In this document: positions 1-11,903 of the stretch, one piece after another
How the letters are laid out: every line of letters begins with the position of its first letter
Numbering within the stretch: position 1 is the stretch's first letter
NCBI GenBank assembly: GCA_037501455.1
Contig: CM074856.1
Coordinates: 53,535,001-53,599,000 of the forward strand
Direction of reading: 5' to 3'
DNA: 64,000 nt
DNA from: Lantana camara
Taxonomy: Eukaryota; Streptophyta; Magnoliopsida; Lamiales; Verbenaceae
The notes under the pieces: model-generated
What the model saw: the letters and a program-made list of their open reading frames with translations, nothing else
What the model was told of the DNA's origin: nothing
Databases searched by the model: none
Translations under genes and position numbers: made by a program

Positions 1-1204
1 ATTTTAAGAAGATATTACTTATTGATGTCTAGAGATTTTTAAGGTTGTTTTTATACTTTGATGAGGTTGGATTTTACTGTATTTGAGTTATGAGAACGGT
101 TATTTGTTTGGCTTAAGAATATGATAATCATTTCTAAAGAAAAAGGATGTTGGTATAATTACGTTATAATCAGACAACAATAACACCACCACCCCAAAAA
201 AAAAAAAAAACATCAAGGCACACAGTTCATGTAGCATATTTTATATTTATCCATACTAAAAATATACATGTACTTACATTTTAACTACCACCGAAGCATA
301 CTTCGATTTTTAAAATATGGTTATCATTTTATATCTAAGTAGACAAATAATAATAACAATAATAATAATATTACAACACTCCAGCTAATTAATTCAATAC
401 AATTAAAAGTTGATGGTTAGCTACATCTAAATATTAATATAAACATTAGAAATTCATAATATCTCAAATGTATTTAATGGAACAGTCTAAAATTTTGTCA
501 TCCGGAACTAAGATGTGCTCTTCAAATTTAATGCTCTTTGTCCATTCTTGGAATAAGTTTTCGAAGATAAAAATATCTGGAAAAAAAAAAACCGAAAACA
601 ATTCAGTGAAGTATAGAGTCGTATGTAACCCAGCCACAAAGTACAGATGATTAAGCAAGTCCATTTTTCAGCCACAAATCATAGACAATTAAGCATAATC
701 ATGTTCGTTAGCGCTTCAAACTACCTAGTATGCAAACATAAGATGTATAGACACTCAGTAATTGGAAGACAGTTTCGTACGCATTAATCTTCAGTCCGGC
801 AATTAATCAAACATAATACAAACAATTTCTCTTAAGTAATCCAAAATTAAACGTAAATATTTATTTATCCTACTATAACGTTAAGCCCGCAGTTAATCAA
901 GTTCATGACCAAAATCACTCAGTTCTGTGTTAGATTTCTGGCCCTTCCGATCAAATTTGGCGGATAAGCTTAAATAAAGAATTAAACAAAAGAATCAGAA
1001 AAATCAAAAATTGTGATTTGTAGCGCAAAGACTTAACGAATGATATTCGGACAAAATACACCAACATGATAAAATAGGAATGGAAAGGCCTACCAACAAC
1101 CAATAGAAAATATGAACAGATGTGTGTGTAGTCCCTAATTAATCTTAATATAACAAAAACACATAAAAAAACACAAAAATATATACAAATAAAAAGAAAC
1201 GCAG
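1..1204. other. AT-rich stretch with no recognisable gene
   Basis: I see no credible gene here. The open frames are short, low-complexity and lack familiar motifs. The stretch holds simple repeats, namely an A run near 195-210 and an AAT-rich run near 345-371. No part could be matched to the LTR families further right. It may be unique intergenic DNA or an old decayed repeat. Confidence 0.6.
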
Positions 1205-1222
1205 TATCTATACTATATAAAA
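1205..1222 (+). repeat. Left terminal inverted repeat
   Basis: TATCTATACTATATAAAA, the exact reverse complement of 4626-4643. Confidence 0.85.
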
Positions 1223-1420
1223 TGTGGGCTGACTGAATTGGATGTATATTTTGTGTGTTTTAAAATCCTATTAAAAGTAATTATGGGTATATTCACTTAT
1301 TAACCATAAGTGTTGTCAGATTTACTTAAAAAATGAAATTTTAACAAAGATTAAAAATGTCCGAGCGATGCAACCGAAATCACATTGTCTCAAAAAAAAC
1401 AAAAAAAAAAAAAAAAAAAA

Positions 1421-1512
1421 CCTCCAAAGTATATAAGCTGCGGTAAATTTGTATGGACTCGTGCGATGCTTTTGAAAAAACCTCCAAAGTATTTAAGCTG
1501 CGGTAAAATTGT
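1421..1512 (+). repeat. Two 32-bp direct repeats 60 bp apart near the element's left end
   Basis: Positions 1421-1452 and 1481-1512 match except for about two bases (both begin CCTCCAAAGTAT). Both copies follow an A run. The block lies about 200 bp inside the left terminal repeat. Confidence 0.7.
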
Positions 1513-3310
1513 CCCAATAGGTCATGTAGAAAATAGACTTTATTTATATAAAGCTCCTCCTAGTTGTTATTTACTTCTGGAAGAATCTCACAATAATATA
1601 TGATTTATTTTCCTTGCTCTTTGGATATGTATGCATAACTCCTTTAAAGCGAATTTATTGTGTAGGGATAAACCATGACAATAATATTTGATTTATTAAG
1701 ACTGTTCTTAGGATATGTGTGCATAACTCTTATAAAGCGATTTTAATGTGCAGTGCTTAAACGTGACATATGTACAATTAAGTAATCCTTAAGAGTTATG
1801 CCGTATGCGTAAGCCTAGTTCTCAAAATCAAATCTTCCGATGTAATAGCAACAATTCCATGATTGAAACACATGACCCAATAAATTGAGAAAAAGGAACA
1901 GGGAAAAACCTGAGTGGCGTTTTGTTTGTAGGAAATTTACCTTGAGGAAGAGCAGGGGCAGAGTGGTGAAGGGATAAAGATCGAAGGTTGTAGCTGGTGA
2001 TCGAGTGCAATGCTGGATCTGAGTTCAAAAGACACACCTAAACTATTGATAAGGAGCACCAAATCTGCCTTAATACATATTCTTCTCTAAACTGAACATA
2101 CAATAGTGATCAAAAGATTAATTATCTATGATAAAAAGATTAATTATTTGCGAGTTCCTACCTATTTTATTTTACCTGTTTTACCTAGAAGAAAGGCCAA
2201 GATTAGAGCTTTACCTATTTTATTGCACGTGAAATCAAGAGTACGAATTGAGCTTCCCAAATCAAGAACTTCATCGGGAAATGCCTGTTGAAGGAAAAAA
2301 AAAAAAGAGAAAAATAAAACATCCAGACGCCCATGTCCTGTCAGTATATCAAAAGTATGAATACGTAAAATCTGTAAAAGCCAGACGCAGCACATACAAA
2401 TCAACCACATAATAATTAGAACTAAATACAGGATATTTTGATATAATTCTAATATAATTCCCTCATAGTTTAAATCCTAATTGCCATGAAATAATGTGCT
2501 GTGGGGTTTATTAGATATAATCTGAATCTAGTTTACAGGTTATTATTGTCAAGATGAATCTCCATAAGAAATATTATCGTCGTAAGTATCAGGAATAATA
2601 TTAATTAATTATACTTTGACAACTTTCTGATAAAGAAGTTGTGGGGCTATGATCTCGTGACAATATTTTACTTGTCACGAAGTTTGAGCAATAATACTTA
2701 TGTGGCTAAATAAATTAAATATACATTAATGAACATTTATATAATTCTATATTTTCCACCACGTTAAATATTATTTTGTCTTCAATTTTTTATTTTTTAT
2801 TTTTGGTTACAGTGACACTCTTATGACCATTAAATCTTGAACAACTTAAAAATGTTCACATGGCTCAATCCACAAATCCAGAACCACATACAAATCAACC
2901 TAACTATACTAAACACAAAGGCACGCATAAAAACTAAACCAAAGAGCCAAAATCCAACAAATTTCTTAATTCTTATGTTACACTTTCCCGAACTAAAAAA
3001 AAAGGTTTCCAAAACACGCAATTTAATTTGTACCATGAACTATCTATACTCTAAACGTTAACACACACTCATTTTAACAACATCTCAAATTATTCCCCAA
3101 CCCACTAATGAAGAGGAAAACAAAAACCCAGAAATCGAATCAAACACTATTTCAACAACCAAAAAAACCAAAAATTAAGAGAGACAAAGTACGGTGCCTT
3201 CAATTTATCATGTCCAACTTCTAAAGAAAGTTTTCACACACTCAACTTCTAATTAAGAAAGCTCAATACTGCCAGCCTACCACATGCTTTACCATAGATT
3301 AGAAAATATG

Positions 3311-3961
3311 AAATCGCAAACAATCCTTTTTCTCAAAGATTTGATTCACATCATGGTAACACAAACTCACACGCACCCACAGAGAAGTTACATGAGAAGA
3401 AGCTAACATAAAGTGTGCCAAGAATCACATAAAACTTAAATTCACCAGTGCCTTCAACTGTTAGCACAATCACACAATAGCGAGCAACCTGCCTATGCGA
3501 ATAAGTTTTGGACAGCCTTCAATCCACCTAATTCAAGAAATCCTAAAGGAAATAAGCAGAAACCGCGGAAACCAATGAAACAGATATTATGTGATCCTTT
3601 ATGAATGAAAACTTCCGTTCTTTATTCCATCAGAATAATCCAGACTTAAAGTTCCCAAGTCGCAACTTCTTAAAGATTTGATTCAAATAAAATCAGAAAA
3701 AAACGAAATCTGAAACAATCCTGTTTCTCAAAGATTTGATTCAAATCATCGAATCGAAAACTCACATGCACCCATGGAGAAGTTACATGAGGTGAAGCTA
3801 ACATAACGTGTGAAAAGGATGGCATAAAACCTAAATTCACCCGTACCTACAACCGTCAGCACAATCACACAATAGCGACTAACTTGCCTATGCAAAGGAT
3901 GTTTTGGACAGCCTTAAATCCACCTAATTCAAGAAATCCTAGAAGAAATAAGTAGAAACCT
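3311..3961 (+). repeat. Imperfect 255-bp direct repeat pair inside the 1205-4643 element
   Basis: 3311-3566 and 3705-3961 align along their length with scattered mismatches. Shared landmarks are TCTCAAAGATTTGATTCA, GAGAAGTTACATGAG, ACAATCACACAATAGCGA and CACCTAATTCAAGAAATCCT. A third partial copy of the opening landmark (TTAAAGATTTGATTCAAAT) lies near 3670-3690. No coding signal was found. Confidence 0.75.
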
Positions 3962-4625
3962 CAGTGGAATGGGTATATGACGAAGTAGGACTTCTTACCT
4001 GAGGAACAACGGGGGATCGCGAGGGAATTGCTGGTTACCGGAACAGATGACGTCCGACGATGGTTCGATCCAAATAATAAGAGGGAGTCTAGCACACACG
4101 CTCAATAAAGAAAAGGAAATCTGAAGAATTGGAGTTAAAAAAACATAAAAAAAATAGCGAGACGAAGAAGGCTTTACCGAGAACTCTTTCCGCAGCGACG
4201 TTAGGCGGCGTTAGAGCAAAAGGGGGGATTGGGATCTGCATGGGAAAGGTCCGAACACCGCTCAAAATTGACAGTCGTTCGAAACGAAATAAAGAAGAGA
4301 AAAAGAGGATTTTCGTTTGAAGACTCACCTGAGAGATAAGAGAGTGGCGGAGATGGGTCGCAAACGGTGGTGACGCCGCTGGCGAAAAGCGAGACCCAAA
4401 AATCAGTCAGAGAGGGTTTTAGTTTTTTCAAAGCCAGAGATGGAAAGAATTGAGTTTTAGAACGGTGACAGTTCCAATGTGATAAAACGTGGGTACTCAA
4501 TTTACTATTAAACCCAATTAATCGTATATCATTCCCGATAGCACGAAGGGTATATTAGGTAGTCCAATAAAATTGGTGTCCCAACCCAAAAAAACTTCCG
4601 TTTGTCTCACAAAACCCTCCTCCCT

Positions 4626-4643
4626 TTTTATATAGTATAGATA
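4626..4643 (-). repeat. Right terminal inverted repeat
   Basis: Exact reverse complement of 1205-1222. The inverted repeat ends here; the flanks beyond it (AG before 1205, AC after 4643) do not pair. Confidence 0.85.
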
Positions 4644-5691
4644 ACAGAGCACAGAGATAGTCATTAACCGAGGCTAGGTTTTTGCATACCAAATCATTTT
4701 TCAAAAGATAATGTATAATATATTAAAGAAATCCTATCTCGATTCATAATCCATTAATACATAACATAAACATATGTTCGGTGAGTACGGACCTCCACCA
4801 ACTCCTCATAACATATCATAAAAATCAAATTCATAAATACAAATCCATCCCCACATCAATGGTGTTTCGGGAATCAAACCCTCTCCACCTATAATACAAA
4901 CACATACGGGGTAGCTAACCACGATATGCCTTTCCCGGTTATCCACCGAGGGCTCAAGATATCATGCCTTCCCAACCTCTAAGAGTCGCACGTGAATACC
5001 TCAAAAGGAACTATGCACAGGCCAAACCCAACGGCCCTTGCCGTCCCGAGCATTCCTTACCCATAATTTCCCGGGGCTTAACATACCAAATGAAACCATA
5101 TTCCCATCTTTCAGGGAATAACTCACTCATACCAAAACATAAATGTACAAAAGTATTCAAAAAAGAACCTTACGCATGCTCTTATATATACCGATTTCAT
5201 AAGATTCAAATGTTTCCATAAGATCATAATCATAGCTTAAACACACATATTTAAGTATATATAAGATATATATTCGCATACGGGGTGAGAAAACATCATA
5301 TAATAGGTCATAGGTCGATAACTAATATAAAAGTTCCTAAACCGGGGCTAAAACGGGCAAAGAACCACCTAAACCTCGGGCTTGACAACGTTCGAAAGTG
5401 GCTCTGAAACAAAAGAATACAATACCCAAAACTTAGACCCAATTTTGAATCAATTAGATGCCCTGCAATGCTCATGAATGCAATGGATGCAAATGAAGTG
5501 CATACACACACCACTTAAGATATATGAACTCATACCTCAGAAAACTCGTCAAATGGAGCCATAAACTCAATACGATGCACATAACACATAATATTACATT
5601 TTAGAAAAGCATAGGAATCATATAAGGGGTGGGAGAGATCATATAAAGCAAGAAATGAAGAAAAAAAAAATCAAGTTAACACATGGGAGCC

Positions 5692-5885
5692 GCGAACAGC
5701 CGTTCGCAAAAACGCATACAAAAGCTGAACGACCATTCAAAAGGTCAGAACCCCCTCTTTGAACCTGGGAACGGCCGTTCCCACCTGCAAGGAAAAACTC
5801 CAAATGGCCATCTGGCCTTGGGCACGTCTCTATACAGCGGAACGGCCGTTCAGGCCAAAATAAGGCGCGGGCGAACGACCATTCG
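5692..5885. repeat. Hairpin cluster in LTR B (GAAC-GTTC stems)
   Basis: Short palindromes with 4-base centres: GCGAACAGCCGTTCGC at 5692-5707, TGAACGACCATTCA at 5726-5739 (one mismatch), TGGGAACGGCCGTTCCCA at 5766-5783, an imperfect CCAAATGGCCATCTGG near 5799-5814, GAACGGCCGTTC at 5840-5851, and CGAACGACCATTCG at 5872-5885 (one mismatch). Centres read AGCC, GACC or GGCC. The cluster occupies the same place in the LTR as the family A cluster but has a different stem sequence. Confidence 0.8.
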
Positions 5886-6215
5886 GGACCTGCGACAACA
5901 AAAATGGGGGCTGATTTTGGACCTGTTCTCCCCTGCACTTCAAGCCTTTCTTTTGCCACAAAAGATACAACATATAGGAGCACAAAATGGTAGGAAAATG
6001 GCACAAAAACAAGGCATAAAACTCATCCAAATCAAGCCCAAACCAAAGCAGAAGTGTAGAGCATGTATTAATCAAATTCTCAAGTTCAAACCTCAAGTGC
6101 ATTAAAGGTAACTTTCAACCAACTCAACCACCAACTAAAATAGGTTCATGTATTCATAAATGAAGCTCAAGTGGTCATATATCATGCATCAATTCAAGAA
6201 AAACACAAAGGAAGG

Positions 6216-6220
6216 CAAGA
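6216..6220. repeat. Target-site duplication CAAGA, left
   Basis: CAAGA immediately before the first LTR base. It is repeated at 24251-24255 after the third LTR, so one duplication brackets the whole LTR-internal-LTR-internal-LTR complex. Confidence 0.9.
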
Positions 6221-9103
6221 TGTAACACCCCCAGAGCGAAGGGTGCCACATCCCCCGCACTAAGGTCCAACATGAGTAGCGAAATGAAAGTCCGCACCCG
6301 TATCAGACCATAGCGAACGGGAGACACACAAAACTCACACCCTCGCTAGGCGGCCTAGACCCTCAAGAACTGCAAGAATTAAAATCAGAGTAGCGGAAGC
6401 AATTAAAGCAATTCTCAAGCTAAACATATCTCCCAAGATCACATATACATTTCAAAAGTGGGGAAAGGTCAAGCTTTCATGGTAGTTCCTATACAGAATA
6501 TACAATGCCATCAAGGCCCAAAAGCGAAAGTGTAATCATAAGTACATAATCCAAAATACAACAATAAGAGTAGAAGTAATCCACTACGATGCATGAAGAC
6601 CCAAGCTAAACCACAAGTAAACCCAAAAGACACTTGCCGCCTAGCTTGACTCGGAAGAACCTGCAAACTCAAAAGAAAGGAAAAAGGGGAAAACAACAAC
6701 GAGGGTTAGTCCTAGCGACTAGTGAGGGGGCTAACTCACGCACCCGATATATATATAGAGCAAAACACTTAATCAAATGGAAAGATCCTTGAACCGAGAG
6801 TGGTTTTTGCAAGCCAAATTAATTCCCGTGATATAGATATATATAAGTTAAAGGAAAGGAAAAAGGGCAAAACAAAACTCCAAGTTTTAGGTGAATTAAG
6901 AATCCGCTCTCGTTCCGTAGATCATGCAAAGCTTAAACCAACTCGGCGAGTACGAGTCACACACCCCCCAACTTCCATATACGAAGAACAAAGCAAAGCA
7001 AAACAAATCAGAATTCATCCCCAACACCGGTTGATAGAAGGGTTGATCGGCCCTAACTATCCATATACACAAACGAGACAAGGTTTAATTACTTCCTTGA
7101 AACCTTCGGCGGTTGCCTCCGCCGGCTCAAGAGAAACACCCTTCCTCAACCTCCCAAGGTTGGGTGAAACTCTCAAATGGAGGTGTTGATGGGAGAGCTC
7201 GGCGACCCCTCGGTCGTCCCGAGATTACCATACCACACTCCGGGGCCCAAACAGCTCACAAAAGTCACACAAACATATCTCAAAGCTTATCTTTCAAAGC
7301 CACATCTCGCTTACACACACACACACACTTGCACCAAACTAAACTTTTCAAACGAAAGCAAAATAACTTATATACTTATACAAAACGTTTTCAAACTCTT
7401 ATAACAGATGGGGCAAATCCCGCAACATAAGTATCATACACTTATTTACCATATACTATACGTATTCACATGCGAGGTTTCAAATCAAATAGGGTTGTAG
7501 GTCGAGTAACTAAAAGAACAAAACCTCACCTTGGCAACGAACGTAGCGGAGTCAAAAGAGAAAACCGGGCACCTACGGAGCAAGCTCGTCCTCAACAGGA
7601 AGAACCTCTGAACAAGGCAAACAACAAGGAATACTCTTAGACCCAATATAAACCACATTGACGCTCGGTACATGCGTATGTATGGTTATGATGCAAATGA
7701 TATGAAATGAATCCACCTCTAGGTCATTTAAGAGCATTCAAAGCATATTCGGACAAAAATAAAAAACGAGGCAAGAAGAAACAACAAGAAACAACGGAAA
7801 GGAAGCAAAAACGAACGAAAATTAGAGTTCCTAGGAGACACGCCCGTGTCCCCCGGGAAGGGCAAGCTGAGACACCCCCGTGTCTCAGTACAGAACTAAA
7901 CAACGGAAACCTGGAGGTGACACGCCCGTGTCACCAAGAAAAGGCAAACCGAGACACCCCCGTGTCTCGGTACAGAAAAGCAACCAACGAAACCAAAAGG
8001 TGACACGCCCGTGTCACCAACAAAGGGCAAACCGTGACACCCCCGTGTCACGGTTCAGAAAAACGCAGACGGTTCAAACAGCAAACTCAGCAACCCAAAT
8101 CAAAACCCAACCCTCAAACTCCAACTACCAAGCAAGGAAAAGTAATAAATGCTAGGAATCAAGTCTTAGGAGAATAATAACATCATCAAGTCTCAAGGAA
8201 ACAAGAAAGGAGCAAGAATCCAACAATTCCTCCCAACTACTACTATTCACATGCTTGCCAAAACTCAACAATCAACCAAGGAAATGAACTCAAGAACACA
8301 TAAAAGATAGAAGAGAGAGTGAAGATGACAACCATGAACTTACCTTTCAAATTGGAGAAGCTTGGGTGAAGATTTGAGCTCAAAATCACAAAGTTGGACA
8401 AAAGGTTTCTTCTTCTTCCTTGCTTCCTTGTACCGATCAGTTTTGGGAGAGAGAGAGGAGGATTGGCTCGGTTTCAAGGGGATTAGGGGCTGAAAGTGGG
8501 GTTTAACTCAAGTTCTAACTCATGGTTAAGGCCTAGTTGGGTTTAGATGGGGTCCACAAGGTCTTATTAGGTCAAAGGATAGCTTCCAAACAAAAAGGGG
8601 CTCGTTACGGTTGAAATTCGAAGGTCTTAATGAGCTTAGAAAAATGTGAGGTTCGTCCCATTAAACCCGAATCGTCGAAACGAGTTCAATGGAGGTGATG
8701 GAATTCGAATCCGAATTCCCGAGCCCAAGATACGCGTCTCGGAACCCAAGGTGCGCTAAGTGCTCTTTAGCCTCCTTTAGGTCCCGTCTCCAAAACGAAC
8801 CCAAAAAGGCAACCAAAACAAATACCAAAACACATAACGAGCATATAAACGAGTTCATAAGGCATATTATCAACACATAACGCGAATTCACAAAAATGAA
8901 TTAATTACGAATCTAAAACGAGCAAAATACAAGGTGAAGGAAAGTTAAACGCTCAAGTTAAACAAGTCCATACCAAAGCAATTAAGTTCAAATAACTTCA
9001 AATGATCCACGTTGACAATTAATATCACATAATCACTTAAAGAACTAACTAAATAGCGCACATAAGAGGTTACCTGAAAAGTCTAATCAGTCGGGATGTT
9101 ACA
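6221..9103 (-). repeat. LTR 1 of gypsy A (3' LTR of copy 1)
   Basis: 2883 bp, TGTAAC to GTTACA. It is the 3' LTR in the minus-strand sense. It holds a six-hairpin cluster and a CA microsatellite near 7313-7327, and no protein gene; the open frames within it recur in all three LTRs by sequence identity, not by coding constraint. Its length equals that of LTR 3. Confidence 0.92.
7837..8053. repeat. Six-hairpin cluster in LTR 1 (GACAC-GTGTC stems)
   Basis: Six palindromes lie at 7837-7850, 7867-7888, 7916-7935, 7949-7970, 7999-8018 and 8032-8053. Stems are 5 to 9 perfect base pairs around GACAC/GTGTC. The 4-base loops alternate GCCC, CCCC, GCCC, CCCC, GCCC, CCCC. An example is GGTGACACGCCCGTGTCACC. 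Outer stem bases differ between members (GAGACAC versus GTGACAC) but remain paired. Confidence 0.9.
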
Positions 9104-9118
9104 AACCTCCCTCCTTCA
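9104..9118 (-). other. Polypurine tract of gypsy copy 1
   Basis: On the minus strand a purine run (GAAGGAGGGAGG) ends two bases before the 3' LTR. This is the expected plus-strand primer for reverse transcription. Confidence 0.75.
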
Positions 9119-9131
9119 AAAGGACCTGTCC

Positions 9132-9611
9132 TCAGGTCCGAGGCGAGGTCTTGAAAAGATCCGGATACAACTGTTTCATCTTATCCTCGGTCTCCCAAGT
9201 AGCTTCTTCGGATTCTTGATCACGCCACAAGACTTTCACAAGAGGGATCTGTCTATTCCTCAACTCTTGCATCTTTCGATCCAACACCTGAACTGGATAC
9301 TTCTTAAAAGTCAAATCCGGCTCTAACTGAACTTTCTTAACTGGAAGAATAGAAGACTCATCGGGGTAATGTTTCCGAAGCTGCGAGACATGGAACACAT
9401 TGTGAATCCCGGTCAAACTCGGCGGTAAATCAAGTTTGTAAGCTACTTCCCCAACTCGATCAAGGATCTCAAAGGGGCCTAAATAGCGAGGGTTAAGCTT
9501 CTTGCCTTTACCAATCCGAGTATACCCTTTTCTAGGAGATGCCTTTAAAAAGACCTTATCTCCTTTCTCGAACTCTAAGGGTCGTCTTCTCCTATCTGCA
9601 TAACTCTTTTA
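9132..9611 (-). pseudogene. Gypsy copy 1: integrase C-terminus with chromodomain-like tail
   Basis: Continuation of the integrase frame beyond an in-frame TAA at 9609-9611. It contains the GPFEILDRVG-type integrase C-terminal segment, then TGIHNVFHVSQLRKHYP, then a tail with WRDQESEEATWETEDKM that resembles a chromodomain. It ends at a normal stop at 9132. The chromodomain is known in chromoviruses to guide integration to heterochromatin; here it is recognised by position and by the aromatic and acidic pattern. The same TAA is present in copy 2. Confidence 0.75.
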
Positions 9612-10739
9612 CCGGTCTTGAGCCACTTTCAACCTCTGTTTAATCACTTTCACCCTCTCGATGGTATCCTGAATTTCCTTAGGCTTCTTAGCTCTCTCGA
9701 GCTTTCCATCTTTGGTCCACCTCCATTCATCAATATCCCAAAAGAGAGGGGATCTACATTTCCTTCCATATAACGCCTCATACGGTGCCATCCCAATAGA
9801 AGACTGAAAGCTGTCGTTGTAGGCATACTCAATCAAATCCAACTGTTCATCCCACGAATCCTGAAGATCTAAGGCACAAGCACGAATCATGTCCTCAAGA
9901 TACCTTATTATCCTTTCTGATTGGCCATCCGTCTGTGGGTGAAATCCAGTACTGAAGTGGAGATTCGTCCCCAAACACTTTCGTAATTCCTGCCAAAAAC
10001 TGGATGTGAACCGAGGATCTCTATCTGAAACAATGCTCACCGGGGTACCATGCAATCTAACAATCTCCTTCCGATATAACCGGGCCAACTTAGGAACCTT
10101 ATCGGACATTTTCACCTTAAGAAAATGCGCCGACTTCGTCAACCGATCAATAATCACCCAAATTCCATCGGAACCTCCTTTGGTCCTTGGCAAGCCGGAC
10201 ACGAAGTCCATTGTCACTTGCTCCCACTTCCACTCGGGTATTGGAAGTGGTTGGAGAGTTTCTCCCGGTTTCTGGTGTTCTACTTTCACCACTTGGCATG
10301 TTTGACATCTCCTAACATAGTTAGCAACGTCTCTCTTCATGCCGTTCCACCAGTATAATGTCCTTAGATCCTTGTACATTTTGGTGGTACCGGGATGTAC
10401 TGCATACGCTGACTTGTGGGCTTCATCAAGTACCAACTGCTTAAAATCTTCCGGAACACAAACCCGAGCCTTCAACCTGAACAATCCTGAATCATCAAAT
10501 CCAAACTCGGTTTCAGGATCAATCCTTGACTTCGCTATCAATTTCTGAATCTCTGGATCCAAAGATTGAGCTTCTATCAGTCTCTGCTTCAAAACCGGCT
10601 GAACCGAAATATTAGCCAATCGAGCCTCTGAGACCAGAACCACTGAACCCTGTCTACTAGAACCTGCTTCCAAACCTGAAACATTAACTTTCCTACTCAA
10701 AGCATCCGCCACCACATTGGCTTTACCCGGATGGTACTA
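9612..10739 (-). pseudogene. Gypsy copy 1: integrase
   Basis: Begins after an in-frame TAG (10737-10739), with the end of the RNase H connection (HPGKANVVADALSRK) first. The zinc-binding HHCC region follows (HPGTTKMY, then CQTCQ). The catalytic core has DFVSGLP, DRDPRF and a glutamate in HPQTDGQSE, so the DDE triad is visible. It is in the same frame as the RT and the tail, so the only breaks are stop codons. The residue at the TAG is usually glutamine in this family, consistent with CAG to TAG. Confidence 0.85.
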
Positions 10740-11903
10740 AATCTTACAATCATAATCCTCAAGTGTCTCCACCCATCTCCTCTGTCTTACGTTCAAATCC
10801 TTCTTGGTAAACAGATACTTAAGACTTTGGTGGTCGGTAAACACTTCAAAAGTGACTCCATAAAGGTAATGCCGCCATTTCATCAAAGCAAACACCACTG
10901 CGGCGAGTTCCAAGTCATGAGTGGGATAGTTCTTCTCATGATCCTTTAACTTCCTTGAGGCGTAGGCTACAACCATACCATTCTGCATTAACACGCAACC
11001 GAGACCTTCCTTCGAAGCATCGGTGTAAACTGAGTAGCCTTCCGAACCCTCGGGTAGGGTTAAAACCGGTGCAGTAGTCAACCTCTCCTTAAGAGTTTGG
11101 AAACTCTTCTCACACTCCTCATCCCACTCAAACTTCACCTCTTTCTTAGTTAACCGGGTTAACGGGGAAGCAATCTTCGAGAAATCTTTCACAAAGCGCC
11201 TATAATATCCTGCCAACCCGAGAAAACTTCTCACTTCCGAGGCATTCTTCGGTGGTTTCCAAAGCATCACCGTTTCGATCTTCGCCGGATCCACTTCTAT
11301 ACCATTCCCTGAAATGAAGTGACCCATAAAGGAAACTCGATCCAACCAGAACTCGCACTTACTGAACTTGGCGAACAATCTGTGCTCCCGAAGTGTAGAC
11401 AAGACAATGCTCAAATGCCGTGCGTGCTCTTCTTCGGACCTCGAATACACCAGAATATCATCTATAAAGATGACCACGAATTTATCGAGGTAAGGCCGGA
11501 ATATTCGGTGCATCATATCCATAAACGCGGCTGGGGCATTAGTAAGACCAAAAGGCATGACCACAAACTCAAAATGCCCATATCTCGTGTTGAAACCCGT
11601 CTTCGGTATATCTCCCTCCCGGATACGCAATTGGTAATACCCTTGCCTTAAGTCCAACTTAGAATAAACCCTCGAACCTTGCAGGAGGTCGAACAACTCT
11701 TCAATGTGAGGGAGCGGGTATTTGTTCTTAGCCGTTAACCGGTTCAGCTCACGGTAGTCAATACACATTCGCAAAGTCCCGTCCTTCTTCTTTACAAACA
11801 GGACCGGAGCACCACACGGAGAAGTGCTCGGGCGAATGTAACCACACTCTAAGAGCTCGTCCAATTGCATCTTCAACTCCTTCAACTCGGCTGGAGCCAT
11901 CCT
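10737..11903 (-). pseudogene. Gypsy copy 1: reverse transcriptase and RNase H
   Basis: The RT has [10 protein letters not shown] (motif A aspartate present), [12 protein letters not shown] and FIDDILVYS (active site). RNase H starts at [11 protein letters not shown] and continues to [10 protein letters not shown]. The segment is flanked by in-frame TAG codons on both sides (11904-11906 upstream, 10737-10739 downstream) and is otherwise open. At the upstream stop copy 2 reads a histidine codon. In an intact element this is part of one gag-pol polyprotein. Confidence 0.88.

Larger units (their letters stand above)
1205..4643. mobile_element. Non-coding element with 18-bp terminal inverted repeats, possibly Helentron-like
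   Basis: The first 18 bases (1205-1222, TATCTATACTATATAAAA) and the last 18 (4626-4643) are perfect inverted repeats about 3.4 kb apart. No long reading frame lies between them, so this would be a non-autonomous element. TCTATACTATATAAAA-type ends are reminiscent of plant Helentron/Helitron2 elements, which carry inverted terminal repeats; that family call is my inference. No clear target-site duplication is visible: the left flank is ACGCAG and the right flank is ACAGAG. The right end abuts an old gypsy LTR (4644 on), but the left flank does not resemble that LTR. The element therefore either inserted at the edge of that LTR or lies at a rearrangement. Interior direct repeats are listed separately. 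Confidence 0.6.
4644..6220 (-). mobile_element. Old gypsy LTR, family B, left part (interrupted)
   Basis: The sequence follows the order of the family A LTR at a divergent level. The ACCGAGGCTAGGTTTTTGCA block near 4668 matches the family A block near 6798, and later blocks (TTAGACCCAATTT near 5435, then a palindrome cluster) keep the same order. It is broken at 6220 by insertion of gypsy complex A and resumes at 24256, the CAAGA target site being duplicated. The first several hundred bases of the LTR are missing on the left, where the 1205-4643 element begins. Coding strand is inferred from family A. No coding capacity is expected. Confidence 0.7.

Noticed and set aside
4089..4500. Overlapping frames near the right end of the 1205-4643 element, considered as a captured gene
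   Set aside because: Frames on both strands and in several phases are of similar length and none shows a known domain. GC content is slightly raised, which alone produces open frames.
7837..8053. Regular short repeats in the LTR, considered as a CRISPR-like array
   Set aside because: The units are palindromes with unequal spacing and changing stems, in a plant LTR with no cas-like genes. The cluster is part of every LTR copy.
6800..8155. Several plus-strand frames that recur in all three gypsy LTRs
   Set aside because: They recur because the LTRs are near-identical copies. They overlap the hairpins and have no protein motif.
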